Of a DNA stretch of 53,937 nucleotides, positions 24,815 through 33,281 are shown in pieces. Numbering within the stretch: the first letter of the stretch is position 1; every line of letters starts with the position of its first letter. Source of the DNA: a virus; the IMG/VR virus record IMGVR_UViG_3300030012_001811, positions 1 through 53,937 of that record. One strand, 5' to 3'. Made by a program: the position numbers and the translations under genes. Under the pieces are notes generated by a model that was not told where the DNA came from, did no database searches, and was given only the letters and a program-made list of their open reading frames with translations.

Positions 24815-26110
24815 ATGCCATCACATACAATAGCACCAACAGGAGCTTTGACAGGCTTAACAGATACACAACCAAAACCTCTTGTGACCTATGGTGTCTT
24901 TCAACAACAAGCACAAACTCCAGCTAATCTTGAAAATTTACAAAATGTTTATGGCACAGCAGCAATGCCCTCTTTCCAGTTTGTTAAGATGATACAAACA
25001 GGAGAAAGAACTTACGATCCAAACGACACAGTGCAAAGGGATCTTTTAGAAGAGTATAAAAAAATAACTGACGAAAAAGGAACTCCTCCAGGAATGCCTG
25101 AGGCAGAGGAAGTTTTAACTGGAGTTGTCAGTGAGGTTGGTCAGGCAGTCGGTAGACAGGCAGGCAGAGCATTGGTTGATCCTTATCTTGAGGGATCTGC
25201 TGGATCCAAGATATTAGAGGGTGCAGCATCGACTTTCAGTGCTTTGCCCTCACAACAAGTTCAATCATCTATATCCAAGGGTCTTAAATTACAACTCGCT
25301 CAAAACGAGTTCTTTCAGCCAGAGCTTGCAAATGCTGCTGTTGCAAAAGCAACTGGAAACTTAGATGCATTTAATAAACTTTCTGATGCTGCAAAAGTTA
25401 ATGCAGAAGGACTTATATCTTATGACGCAAGCAAACTCCCTGCTGGAGTATCACTACAAGATGGTGTGCTTTCTGGTGTTGGTGGCAATATATCAGCAAG
25501 TGCAATAACACAGGGAACTCAAGCACCAAGTTACTTTCAATCAGTTGGAAGAAGGTTATATGGCACAGAACAAGCTGCACAGAACTGGGCATCTGCTGCA
25601 GGTGGTGGTGTTGTGAACTTTGGTGTTCAGTTATTGATGGGTGAGGATCCAGCCAAAGCTGCAAAGTCTGCTGGTGCATCAGCGATAGGAACAGCCATAG
25701 GTAATGCGTTACTTCCTGGAATCGGTGGAGTTGTGGGAGGAGTTCTTGGTGGCGTGGTTGGTGGTAGAGTAATATGCAATGAATTAATGAAACAAGGTTT
25801 AATGACCAGAGAACAAGTTCTTCTTGATTATAGGTTCACGAGAGATTATCTTACTACTAAGCATGTTAATGGTTATCATTGTTGGGCAGTTTGGATGGTT
25901 AAGCAAATGCGCAAAGGAAGATTCACAAAGTTCTGGAAACATGTTGCTGGTCATAGAGCAAATGAGATAGCTTACATATATGGCAAAAGAGAAAAGCCTG
26001 ATTATCTTGGAAAAGTATACAGGAAGATCTTAGAACCAACTTGTTGGGTCATAGGTAATTTTAAAAAGTCAACAGATTGGTCTGTGCTATATAAACAAAA
26101 GGAGATATAA
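24815..26110 (+). CDS. Candidate ejection or internal virion protein
   Basis: The 431-residue product has an N-terminal Pro/Gln-rich half, an Ala/Gly-rich glycine-zipper-like hydrophobic stretch (about 280-320, GVVGGVLGGVVGGRVICN), and a basic, aromatic C-terminal third with LTTKHVNGYHCWAVWMVKQM. Gly-zipper and amphipathic parts are typical of proteins that enter the host envelope during DNA injection. It opens a run of large proteins after the tail genes, the usual place for ejection proteins. Role is inferred. Confidence 0.62.
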   Translation: MPSHTIAPTGALTGLTDTQPKPLVTYGVFQQQAQTPANLENLQNVYGTAAMPSFQFVKMIQTGERTYDPNDTVQRDLLEEYKKITDEKGTPPGMPEAEEVLTGVVSEVGQAVGRQAGRALVDPYLEGSAGSKILEGAASTFSALPSQQVQSSISKGLKLQLAQNEFFQPELANAAVAKATGNLDAFNKLSDAAKVNAEGLISYDASKLPAGVSLQDGVLSGVGGNISASAITQGTQAPSYFQSVGRRLYGTEQAAQNWASAAGGGVVNFGVQLLMGEDPAKAAKSAGASAIGTAIGNALLPGIGGVVGGVLGGVVGGRVICNELMKQGLMTREQVLLDYRFTRDYLTTKHVNGYHCWAVWMVKQMRKGRFTKFWKHVAGHRANEIAYIYGKREKPDYLGKVYRKILEPTCWVIGNFKKSTDWSVLYKQKEI

Positions 26111-26458
26111 ATGGCAGATGATATGATGAAGATGAATGCGATGGGAGAAAGACCTCCTATGCCAGACATGAAGGGTGCGAATATGAGGGAAGAAGGACCA
26201 CTCGATTCAATGCCTGAGAAAGCTAAAGAAAATCTTATGATGCCATCTGAGGAGATCGGTGCTGTTTTAATGGCTAGATTAGTTAACATGAGTCCTCAAG
26301 AGTTACAAATGTTAGATAGTGCAATCAGCCCTGACGTTGCAAAAGTATTAATGAAGTTGTTGCCAGAGCTTAGAGAGTTAATATCTCAAATAGAAAAGAT
26401 GGGTGGTGGTGGCCAACAAATGGCACAAAGACAGATGGGTGCACTCGGAAATATGTGA
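26111..26458 (+). CDS. Small Met-rich hypothetical protein
   Basis: The 115-residue product is Met-rich with an N-terminal disordered part (MGERPPMPDMKGANMREE), a hydrophobic helical middle (LMARLVNMSPQELQMLD) and a Gly/Gln-rich end. It starts immediately after the previous stop and overlaps the next gene in TGATG. It may be an internal virion component or chaperone. Unknown. Confidence 0.55.
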   Translation: MADDMMKMNAMGERPPMPDMKGANMREEGPLDSMPEKAKENLMMPSEEIGAVLMARLVNMSPQELQMLDSAISPDVAKVLMKLLPELRELISQIEKMGGGGQQMAQRQMGALGNM

Positions 26459-26901
26459 TGAAGATAAGAAGAGCTGGAATATTAGATATATCTGCAATAG
26501 CAGCACTCTTGTTAGAGATGCACAATGGAACAGATATTCCAACATCTAAAATTAATTCTGAAAAAATGATAAGTAAAATATCAGAAGCAATACACAAAGG
26601 AGTTTGTTTTATATCTCTTAATGATAAAAATGTTATAGAGGGTTCAATAGGTGGTTTGGTTGCTAGTGACTGGTGGTCTGAAGAAAAGCATCTTGGTGAT
26701 CTTTGGTTTTATGTCACCCCAGAAGCAAGGAAAAGCAATGCAGCATTTGAGCTTGTTAGAGAGTTTAAAAAGGTAGGACAGAAAGTCAATATACCAGTGA
26801 GATTAGGTCATGTGTTTTCTAAAGACCTTGAACGTAAAGACAAATTTTTTCAAAGACTTGGTTTGCAAAAAGCAGGTTCAGTATTTTTGGAGGTGGCTTA
26901 A
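26458..26901 (+). CDS. GNAT-family acetyltransferase
   Basis: The start at 26458 is preferred over a GTG three bases upstream. The 147-residue product begins MKIRRAGILDISAIAALLLE, the N-terminal strand and helix of GNAT enzymes, with a central strand DLWFYVTPEARKSNAAFELV holding the acetyl-CoA loop-like region, and a final KDKFFQRLGLQKAGSVFLEV that matches the family's FYxKxGF-like end. Such enzymes move acetyl from acetyl-CoA to amines. The substrate is unknown. It sits within the ejection-protein block and is coupled on both sides, so it may modify a virion protein or be ejected. Confidence 0.7.
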   Translation: MKIRRAGILDISAIAALLLEMHNGTDIPTSKINSEKMISKISEAIHKGVCFISLNDKNVIEGSIGGLVASDWWSEEKHLGDLWFYVTPEARKSNAAFELVREFKKVGQKVNIPVRLGHVFSKDLERKDKFFQRLGLQKAGSVFLEVA

Positions 26902-28067
26902 TGGGTGGTTTATGCACAACAACAACAGAAGAATTACCAACATCTGATTTAACAGTTACGGGAACAGGCATACCCTCTTATGTTGCTGAAGGAGGGAAAA
27001 GACTTTTTGAACAAGCATCAGAACTTGCTAGTGGAGAGGTTCCACAGTTCACTGGTCCAAGAATAGCAACCTATGATGGAAGCAAGTTTACACCAGAAGA
27101 ACAACAAGCGATTGATCTTTTGTCAAAAAATGCAGACATTTATCAACCTTATTTAGATCAAGCTTTTGGTGCAACTTTAGGACTAGGACTAGGGTTTGAT
27201 AGCGCAGGAAGAGATGAGCTTGTTGGAACGTCTCCAGAACTTGGTACTTATACAGGTGCAACAAGAGATGAACTTATAGGTCAGCGTCCTGACCTAGATA
27301 CATTCACACTGGACACAGCACAACCTTTTTTAGATATATTTCAAACTGCAACAGATCCAGCTGTAAGAGATATAGAGAGGCAGATCTCTGAGCAACAGAT
27401 AGCTGCAAGGGCAAAAGCTGCAAGAGGTGGTGGTGGTTTTGGATCTCGACTGGGAATAATGGAGGGAACTCTCGGAGCTGAAGGAGCACAAGCCATTGGT
27501 GATGTAAGAGCACAAGCTGCAAGAGAGGGTTTAGGGTTTGCAGCAGGTAGGCTAGATGCAGATAGAGCACAAGCAGAAAGAGATCGTGCTGCAAGATTCT
27601 CAGCAGAAGGAGTGATGAGAGGTCAGTTTGAGTCTGATAGAGATGCTATACAAGCAAGAGCAGAAAGAGACAGAGCTGCAAGGTTTGGTGCGGAGTCTGC
27701 AGCAAGGTCAGCATATGAGACAGAAGAAGCTGCAAGAGTCAGAAGAGCAGATCAACTTCAAAGCTTTGCACCCCTAGTTCAAGGTTTGCAGGAGCAAGCA
27801 GCAAGTGGTTTGTTAAGTGCAGGAGAAGCAAGAAGACAACTTGATCAAATGGCTTTGGATCTGGCTTTTGCTGATTTCATGGACCAAAGAGAGATGCCTT
27901 TTCAAAGATTAAATTTTGCTATAGGTGCACTGAGAGGTATACCATTTGAAACAACAACAACTGCTCTTCGAAGAGGTTCGCAGTTCGTGCAATCACCATC
28001 TGTTTATGGTCAAACATTAGGTGGTCTTGGATCTCTAGCAAGTGCATATTATTTAAGTAAAGGATAA
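26901..28067 (+). CDS. Candidate ejection protein, Ala/Arg-rich coiled coil
   Basis: The 388-residue product has a coil-forming centre (about 155-310) with repeated AQAERDRAARFSAE and ARAERDRAARFGAE units. A Gly-rich stretch (KAARGGGGFGSRLGI) and a hydrophobic tail (LGGLGSLASAYYLSKG) flank it. Long helical proteins behind the tail genes of podoviruses are usually injected with the DNA. It is in a TAATG overlap with the GNAT gene. Confidence 0.6.
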   Translation: MGGLCTTTTEELPTSDLTVTGTGIPSYVAEGGKRLFEQASELASGEVPQFTGPRIATYDGSKFTPEEQQAIDLLSKNADIYQPYLDQAFGATLGLGLGFDSAGRDELVGTSPELGTYTGATRDELIGQRPDLDTFTLDTAQPFLDIFQTATDPAVRDIERQISEQQIAARAKAARGGGGFGSRLGIMEGTLGAEGAQAIGDVRAQAAREGLGFAAGRLDADRAQAERDRAARFSAEGVMRGQFESDRDAIQARAERDRAARFGAESAARSAYETEEAARVRRADQLQSFAPLVQGLQEQAASGLLSAGEARRQLDQMALDLAFADFMDQREMPFQRLNFAIGALRGIPFETTTTALRRGSQFVQSPSVYGQTLGGLGSLASAYYLSKG

Positions 28068-28069
28068 AA

Positions 28070-29824
28070 ATGCCAAGTCACAATAATAAAACTTTCGGTG
28101 CTTCTGGTACACCTTTATCAAACCTGCCAAGTGCAGCACTGACAGCACTGGGTGGGAGAGCAAATGTGGATGCTGCAACTCAGATAGCCAGAGAGTTAAT
28201 TCCTCAACAGCAACCTATTGATCCAGCGTTATTATCATTGATGTTCTTTTCTAATCTTGCTGCAGAGTCATCAAAACCAGGAGCCACTGCACTGGGTGCT
28301 GCTGGCACAGCATTACAATCGCCAACACAATACATGATACAAAGAAGAGAAGAACAAAGGAAAGCTGAAGCAGCATTACCACAGACAGCGTTAAGCATAG
28401 CACAGATGTTAAAGCCACCAACCATAGCAGGCAAAGGCAGAGGTGAGAACTTTAAAAAGGTGGGTGTTGTCAGAGATAAAAATAACAAGATAAAATACAC
28501 AGCAGAGGGCATACCAGTTTATAAATACAGGGTTGAGGACAATGCTGGTTTCTTAATAAGAATGGAAGAACTACCAGACTTAGATGCTTCTGGTGCAGTG
28601 GCAGGGGTAGAATTTTATAATACTGCAGGTGACATGAGGAGATTTATTCCTGGAACTCAAGAATATGAAAGAGCAATGTCTGGAGAGGGTGAATATAACT
28701 TGCCTAAAAAGCCAGACAAGTTTACAGCCAGAACAGTTTACAAAGATGGCGAAGAGATGAAAGTCTACAGTCAAGAGGCATATAATCGAGCAGTCAGCCC
28801 AGAGGGTGGTTGGTCAGATGTAAAAGATACAACAAAAGATCTAGCACCGAACAGGATAGAGGGTGAGAGAGCTATTTTTCTTTCTGAGGAAGACGCAAAG
28901 AAAAAACTTGCAGACTTGGGTGTTAAACCAGAGGATGTTGAATATAATACTTTGTTAGAACAGATAACAACAGACGATCCAGACAGACTTGGTAAGCCTG
29001 TTATACTTGGTCAGCAATATGTCAGCTTTTATACAGATCGTGCTGGAGAGGATGGCACATTGCCAACTATATTAAAAACACCACAAGGATCTCCAGTTCC
29101 TTTAGAAGTTGCAGCACTGCAAAAAGATTTACAGGAAATAAACAAAACTATAAATCAATTAAGAAATACTGAGCAAGAATTGTTGCCAAGCCTTGATACT
29201 GCTATGGCAATATTGTTAAATGATCCAAATGCGACTGGCATTTTAAAAGATAAATTTTTAGATGTTAGTAGATTTTTTCAAGAAGTTCTACAGTTAGATC
29301 CAGGAACATCAAGTGAGACAGTATTATTACAAGCATTGTCAAACAGGCTTGCTCCGAAGATGCGTGCTCCAGGATCTGGATCTACTTCTGATATAGAGTT
29401 TGAGGCATACAAGCAAGCTATACTTTCTTTAAAAAATACAGCACTTGCAAACTACATTGCTGTTTACAGTTTATCAAGGCAAACAAGAAACAATACTGAC
29501 AATATAGCTTTTATAAAAGATCTTAAGCAACAGTTTATATCTGAGGAAGAAATAAACAAGAGAGTTAGAGAGCGAGACAAAGGCATATATGAAAAATGGA
29601 CTGATTTTAATCCAGAGGATCCTAAGTTCAACACAGGTAATGATGATGTTGACAGTGAGAATTTCAGAGTAGAAAGAGACAAGTGGTTCGCAACTCTCCC
29701 AGTTGGTGCTGTTATATTGAACAGACTCCCAACAGATCCAAGAAAAAAACTTTTCCCTAATACAAAAGGAACATTTATAGTTAAAGGTTGGAAAGGGAGT
29801 AATAAACAAGAGGGTTCAAACTAA
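28070..29824 (+). CDS. Large virion-associated or ejection candidate
   Basis: The 584-residue product is Ala/Glu/Lys-rich and helical. Residues about 350-400 (EVAALQKDLQEINKTINQLR) form a coiled coil, and a hydrophobic patch exists near 40-80. No enzyme motif is found. The start follows the previous stop by 2 bases and it passes on to the next gene in TAATG. Position suggests an internal head protein. Confidence 0.6.
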   Translation: MPSHNNKTFGASGTPLSNLPSAALTALGGRANVDAATQIARELIPQQQPIDPALLSLMFFSNLAAESSKPGATALGAAGTALQSPTQYMIQRREEQRKAEAALPQTALSIAQMLKPPTIAGKGRGENFKKVGVVRDKNNKIKYTAEGIPVYKYRVEDNAGFLIRMEELPDLDASGAVAGVEFYNTAGDMRRFIPGTQEYERAMSGEGEYNLPKKPDKFTARTVYKDGEEMKVYSQEAYNRAVSPEGGWSDVKDTTKDLAPNRIEGERAIFLSEEDAKKKLADLGVKPEDVEYNTLLEQITTDDPDRLGKPVILGQQYVSFYTDRAGEDGTLPTILKTPQGSPVPLEVAALQKDLQEINKTINQLRNTEQELLPSLDTAMAILLNDPNATGILKDKFLDVSRFFQEVLQLDPGTSSETVLLQALSNRLAPKMRAPGSGSTSDIEFEAYKQAILSLKNTALANYIAVYSLSRQTRNNTDNIAFIKDLKQQFISEEEINKRVRERDKGIYEKWTDFNPEDPKFNTGNDDVDSENFRVERDKWFATLPVGAVILNRLPTDPRKKLFPNTKGTFIVKGWKGSNKQEGSN

Positions 29825-32097
29825 TGGGCATAAATTTTAATAAAGTCCAACAGCAAGATGATGGTGTTGATTATAATTTTACCTCTGATGTTGAAGAACA
29901 AGGAACAATTAATGAGGAACAAGAGAAAAGTCTTTTTAAATCAATAGCTAGTCTGCCCAAAGCTATCGTTCAATCTGTCACAGGTGAGGGAGCTGAGATA
30001 GAGTTTCCAGAAGTCGGTGAGATTGCTAACATGGGTGGCGATGCTCCAGGATTTGTTGAAGGGTTTTTGCCAAATCTTCAAGTGCTACTGGCAAGGGATG
30101 ATTTTGGAAAGGCAGAAATACTAGACAGAGCTTATAAAGATGATGAGAGATGGGGTGGAGCTTTCGTAGATAAATTTAATAATCCTATGATTGTTTGGAA
30201 TGAAAAGCCATATTATGTTAACAAACCAGGAGCAACAGGAACAGACTTTGGAACATTCGTTGGGGAGACTATTAAGTTCCTTCCTGCAACAAAATTTGTA
30301 AATAAAGCTAAAACATTGCTGGGAACAATAGCTAGAGGAGTGGGTGCTTATAGTGCAACTGAGAGTGCAAGCTTAGCTGGTGAGGCAATGATGACACCAG
30401 AAACAACTAGAGCAAAAGAAAGAACATTTTTTGGTGACACTGTAAGAGATGTTGGCACCTCCACAGCACTTGGGGTTGGCGTTGATGTTGCTGCACCACC
30501 GATCGTTAAACAGTTAGCAAAACCAGTTATCAAAGCTGGAGAAAAAACTGGTGTCAAGCTCCCAAGATTTATTATGTCAAAAAAGCCACCCAAACTACAA
30601 GAATCTCAGTTTGAATTGACTGTTGGTCAAAGAATGGCGGAACCACCAAGATCGATGTATCAACCTAAGATAACAGATCAGTTAGAGCAAGAATCAGTTA
30701 TAAGAAATGCTCCAGGAGCAGGTGGATCTGGAACAGAGGTCTTGCAAGGTTTTGACGAAAGACAACTTGATCAGATACGCAATGAGGCACAAAGGTTACA
30801 AACTGAGATAGGATCTGGTCAAACAGCAACAGATCTGACTTTGAGACCAGGAGAGGGCAAAGACCCAACAGGTGCAGCAAGTGAAGAGATACAATCGGTG
30901 CTCACGAAGAAAGCTGATGAGTTAAAAACAGAGGCAGGGCAAGCATATGTTGATGCACGCAACCCTGTCGACATGCCAAGGATGACTGTTGGTGGAATTA
31001 AGAATGCTGTCGTTAATGCATTAGAAAAAATTAAGAACCCACAAACAGGTTTGGGCATAACAAATGCAGAGATTTCTGCCATGCCTTTATTAAAAAGAGA
31101 ACTTGATTTTTTACAAAAACTTTTAAAAACAAGCAAAAATCCTAGATTCAAAGACCAATCTCTAAATGTTTTGCATGGTTATCAAAAGAAGATAAACAGG
31201 ACTGTTAGGAGTGCGGAGCAAGGATCTCCTGAACAACTAGCATTGTCACAAATAAAAACTGCTCTTGATGATGCTATATTCAAAGGCATTGATGAGGGTT
31301 TTATATATGGTGACCCTGATGCCTTGGTCGCATTAAAAAAAGCAACAACCCTTTACAAAGATTATATGGGTCTGACTGGCAAGGGCAAGGGAGGAACTCT
31401 CGCACAAAGATCTGCAAACAAAATATTACAAAAATTAACAGATCAAGACTACACACCAAGACAAGTGGCGAATATACTTTTTGGTCATGCGAAGTTTGCA
31501 CCTAATCAAGCTCTCCCTTTGGTAATAGATAAATTAAAGAAAATTTTGCCAGAAGAGGAATCTGCTCAAGTTCTAGCTTTGTTAAAAGATGGTATAATAG
31601 AAAAAGCTTTCTCTGGATCTGGGAAGTCTGGTGTTACAAGAACAAACATTGTGCAAAATTATGATGATGTGTTTGTTAAACAAAAAGCTATAATCAACAA
31701 ACTTTTTAATGAAGATGAGTTAAAAAGAATAGCAAAGTTCAGAAAAAATGTGATGCCAACCCTCTGGGCAGATATAAAAATAAATCCCTCTGGATCATCA
31801 TACTTGCTCCTGTCAGCAATGACAAGAGGCAGACTTTTAAGCTCTTTACAGTTTGTCCCCATAGTTGGAGAACAAGTTGTTGGTGGGATAGAAAGTATGG
31901 CTAGAAGGAATCAAGCATATAATATGATAAAGCAATATGTTGATAGAACTGGTGCACCATTATTCTCTGGAGCAGTACAAGGAGCATTGAGACCAACAGT
32001 TGTTGAAACTATTGCTGATAGTGAGTCTCCAGCCCTTAACAGTATCATAGAGGGATTAAATCAAGAGGAAAGAGAGAGACTCCTCGAGGCACAGTAA
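29824..32097 (+). CDS. Large candidate internal virion (ejection) protein
   Basis: The 757-residue product is helical with an acidic N-terminus and a Lys/Ala/Leu-rich centre (about 400-560). The stretch at about 640-690 (SGSSYLLLSAMTRGRLLSSL) is hydrophobic and could contact membrane. A lytic transglycosylase motif, as in some ejection proteins, is not evident. It is the largest protein of the ejection block. Role is inferred from size, composition and location. Confidence 0.6.
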   Translation: MGINFNKVQQQDDGVDYNFTSDVEEQGTINEEQEKSLFKSIASLPKAIVQSVTGEGAEIEFPEVGEIANMGGDAPGFVEGFLPNLQVLLARDDFGKAEILDRAYKDDERWGGAFVDKFNNPMIVWNEKPYYVNKPGATGTDFGTFVGETIKFLPATKFVNKAKTLLGTIARGVGAYSATESASLAGEAMMTPETTRAKERTFFGDTVRDVGTSTALGVGVDVAAPPIVKQLAKPVIKAGEKTGVKLPRFIMSKKPPKLQESQFELTVGQRMAEPPRSMYQPKITDQLEQESVIRNAPGAGGSGTEVLQGFDERQLDQIRNEAQRLQTEIGSGQTATDLTLRPGEGKDPTGAASEEIQSVLTKKADELKTEAGQAYVDARNPVDMPRMTVGGIKNAVVNALEKIKNPQTGLGITNAEISAMPLLKRELDFLQKLLKTSKNPRFKDQSLNVLHGYQKKINRTVRSAEQGSPEQLALSQIKTALDDAIFKGIDEGFIYGDPDALVALKKATTLYKDYMGLTGKGKGGTLAQRSANKILQKLTDQDYTPRQVANILFGHAKFAPNQALPLVIDKLKKILPEEESAQVLALLKDGIIEKAFSGSGKSGVTRTNIVQNYDDVFVKQKAIINKLFNEDELKRIAKFRKNVMPTLWADIKINPSGSSYLLLSAMTRGRLLSSLQFVPIVGEQVVGGIESMARRNQAYNMIKQYVDRTGAPLFSGAVQGALRPTVVETIADSESPALNSIIEGLNQEERERLLEAQ

Positions 32098-32654
32098 TGG
32101 TCGATCCAGTAACAGCACTAGCAACTGCTAGTTCCGCATTCAGCTTAATTAAAAGAGGTTTCCAAGCAGGAAGAGACATAGAGTCAATGGCAAGTGACTT
32201 GGGCAGATGGATGGGTGCCATGTCTGATCTTGACCAAGCTGAGAAAGATGCAAAGAATCCTCCAATATTTAAAAAGCTTTTTGCAGGCAAATCAGTAGAG
32301 CAAGAAGCAATAGAAGTCTTTGCTGCAAAGAAAAAAGCAACTGAGCAAAGAGATGAGTTACGAACATGGATCCAGTTCACTCATGGCCAGAGTGCTTGGG
32401 ATGAGCTTTTGAGAACTGAGGCAAACATAAGGAAAACAAGACAAGAGACAATTTATAAACAAGCACAACTGAGAAGAAAGTTCTTGGAGTATTGCACATA
32501 TGCTTTTGTTGCTCTGTTAATCCTTGGATTTATATTCTTTTTGCTTTATTTGTACAGAGCAAACAGGCTTAATGCTACGCCACTAGAACATTACACAATT
32601 CATCCCAATCATCTTTTGTCATATTTCCAGCTTTTTTATAAGACAATAGTTTAA
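32097..32654 (+). CDS. Membrane-anchored protein (last late gene)
   Basis: The 185-residue product has an amphipathic N-terminus (DPVTALATASSAFSLIKRGF, then DIESMASDLGRWMG), a helical middle, and a strong membrane segment at about 136-154 (FVALLILGFIFFLLYLY). I recall similar proteins near the end of late regions in marine phages. The last 26 residues or so are encoded in DNA that also encodes the end of the opposing nuclease gene, an 80-base convergent overlap. No terminator is visible between the two. Confidence 0.65.
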   Translation: MVDPVTALATASSAFSLIKRGFQAGRDIESMASDLGRWMGAMSDLDQAEKDAKNPPIFKKLFAGKSVEQEAIEVFAAKKKATEQRDELRTWIQFTHGQSAWDELLRTEANIRKTRQETIYKQAQLRRKFLEYCTYAFVALLILGFIFFLLYLYRANRLNATPLEHYTIHPNHLLSYFQLFYKTIV

Positions 32655-32985
32655 AAAAATCAGTCCTGCTTGGTCTGTCAAAAATTTTCTTTGCATCTCT
32701 GCCATGTATCAATGCTGTGAAATCTCTACCTATCCTTAACATTATCCAGCATTGCCCTTTGTTTTCATCATACTCTTTTAACCAAAGACATTGATTTAAT
32801 TTAAGACCTGTTGCGACACGTGTCTTTGGCCATTTATCAATATACTTTAATTCTATCCAACCACTGGATCCATCTTTTATGTAATGAACGTCTGGCATCC
32901 CCTTCATAACTCTGTTCTCAACACGATACATTTTAAGTTTTTTCAAAGATGTTCTCAATAATACCCAAAAATTTTTCTCACTCAT
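32575..32985 (-). CDS. VRR-NUC-like endonuclease
   Basis: The start at 32985 was chosen over an upstream GTG because it overlaps the previous stop in the usual style. The 136-residue product has VENRVMKGMPDVHYIKDGSS then WIELKYID, giving E23, D32, E45 and K47, the PD-(D/E)xK core of VRR-NUC-type nucleases. Such enzymes cut branched or flap DNA, often as stand-alone resolvases in phages. It is at the leftward end of the replication operon, behind an SNF2 helicase. It converges on the late gene with an 80-base overlap. Confidence 0.75.
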   Translation of the reverse strand: MSEKNFWVLLRTSLKKLKMYRVENRVMKGMPDVHYIKDGSSGWIELKYIDKWPKTRVATGLKLNQCLWLKEYDENKGQCWIMLRIGRDFTALIHGRDAKKIFDRPSRTDFFKLLSYKKAGNMTKDDWDELCNVLVA

Positions 32986-33109
32986 AAATGCCACTCCTTA
33001 TAATTTTCTCAATATGCTCTATCATTTTATTAATGTGCTGGACTATGTTCTTGTTATCGCACCCTGCACGGATCTCATACAATCTGTTTAAAAGCTCTGA
33101 CTTGGTCAT
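32978..33109 (-). CDS. Small helical protein, 43 residues
   Basis: The product (MTKSELLNRLYEIRAGCDNK then NIVQHINKMIEHIEKIIRSG) is a helical, possibly dimerising peptide. It starts one base after the stop of the upstream small gene and overlaps the nuclease start by 8 bases. It is too short for a family call. Its tight spacing supports a real gene. Confidence 0.5.
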   Translation of the reverse strand: MTKSELLNRLYEIRAGCDNKNIVQHINKMIEHIEKIIRSGIYE

Positions 33110-33110
33110 A

Positions 33111-33281
33111 TCATATTGTATAACCCTTTGCTCTTAATTCATTAACATATTTTTCTAGATCTCTTCTAGCAGTAGACAAAGACTCTGTCTGATTTGTTCC
33201 TTGATATCTGTCCACAGCTTTCCTTAATTTTTCTAGATGCTCTCTTTCGAATGGTTCCAACTGCTCATTGCCCATCTTCAT
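33111..33281 (-). CDS. Small helical protein, 56 residues
   Basis: The frame begins within the end of the SNF2 gene (overlap 17 bases) with AGAGGAGG as a strong ribosome site. The product (GNEQLEPFEREHLEKLRKAV, then LSTARRDLEKYVNELRAKGY) is fully helical and charged. A second ATG lies two codons in. Function is unknown. Operon position suggests DNA metabolism. Confidence 0.55.
   Translation of the reverse strand: MKMGNEQLEPFEREHLEKLRKAVDRYQGTNQTESLSTARRDLEKYVNELRAKGYTI

Noticed and set aside
29824-32097. Lytic transglycosylase domain in the large ejection candidate
   Set aside because: No convincing catalytic Glu with the surrounding family pattern could be found.
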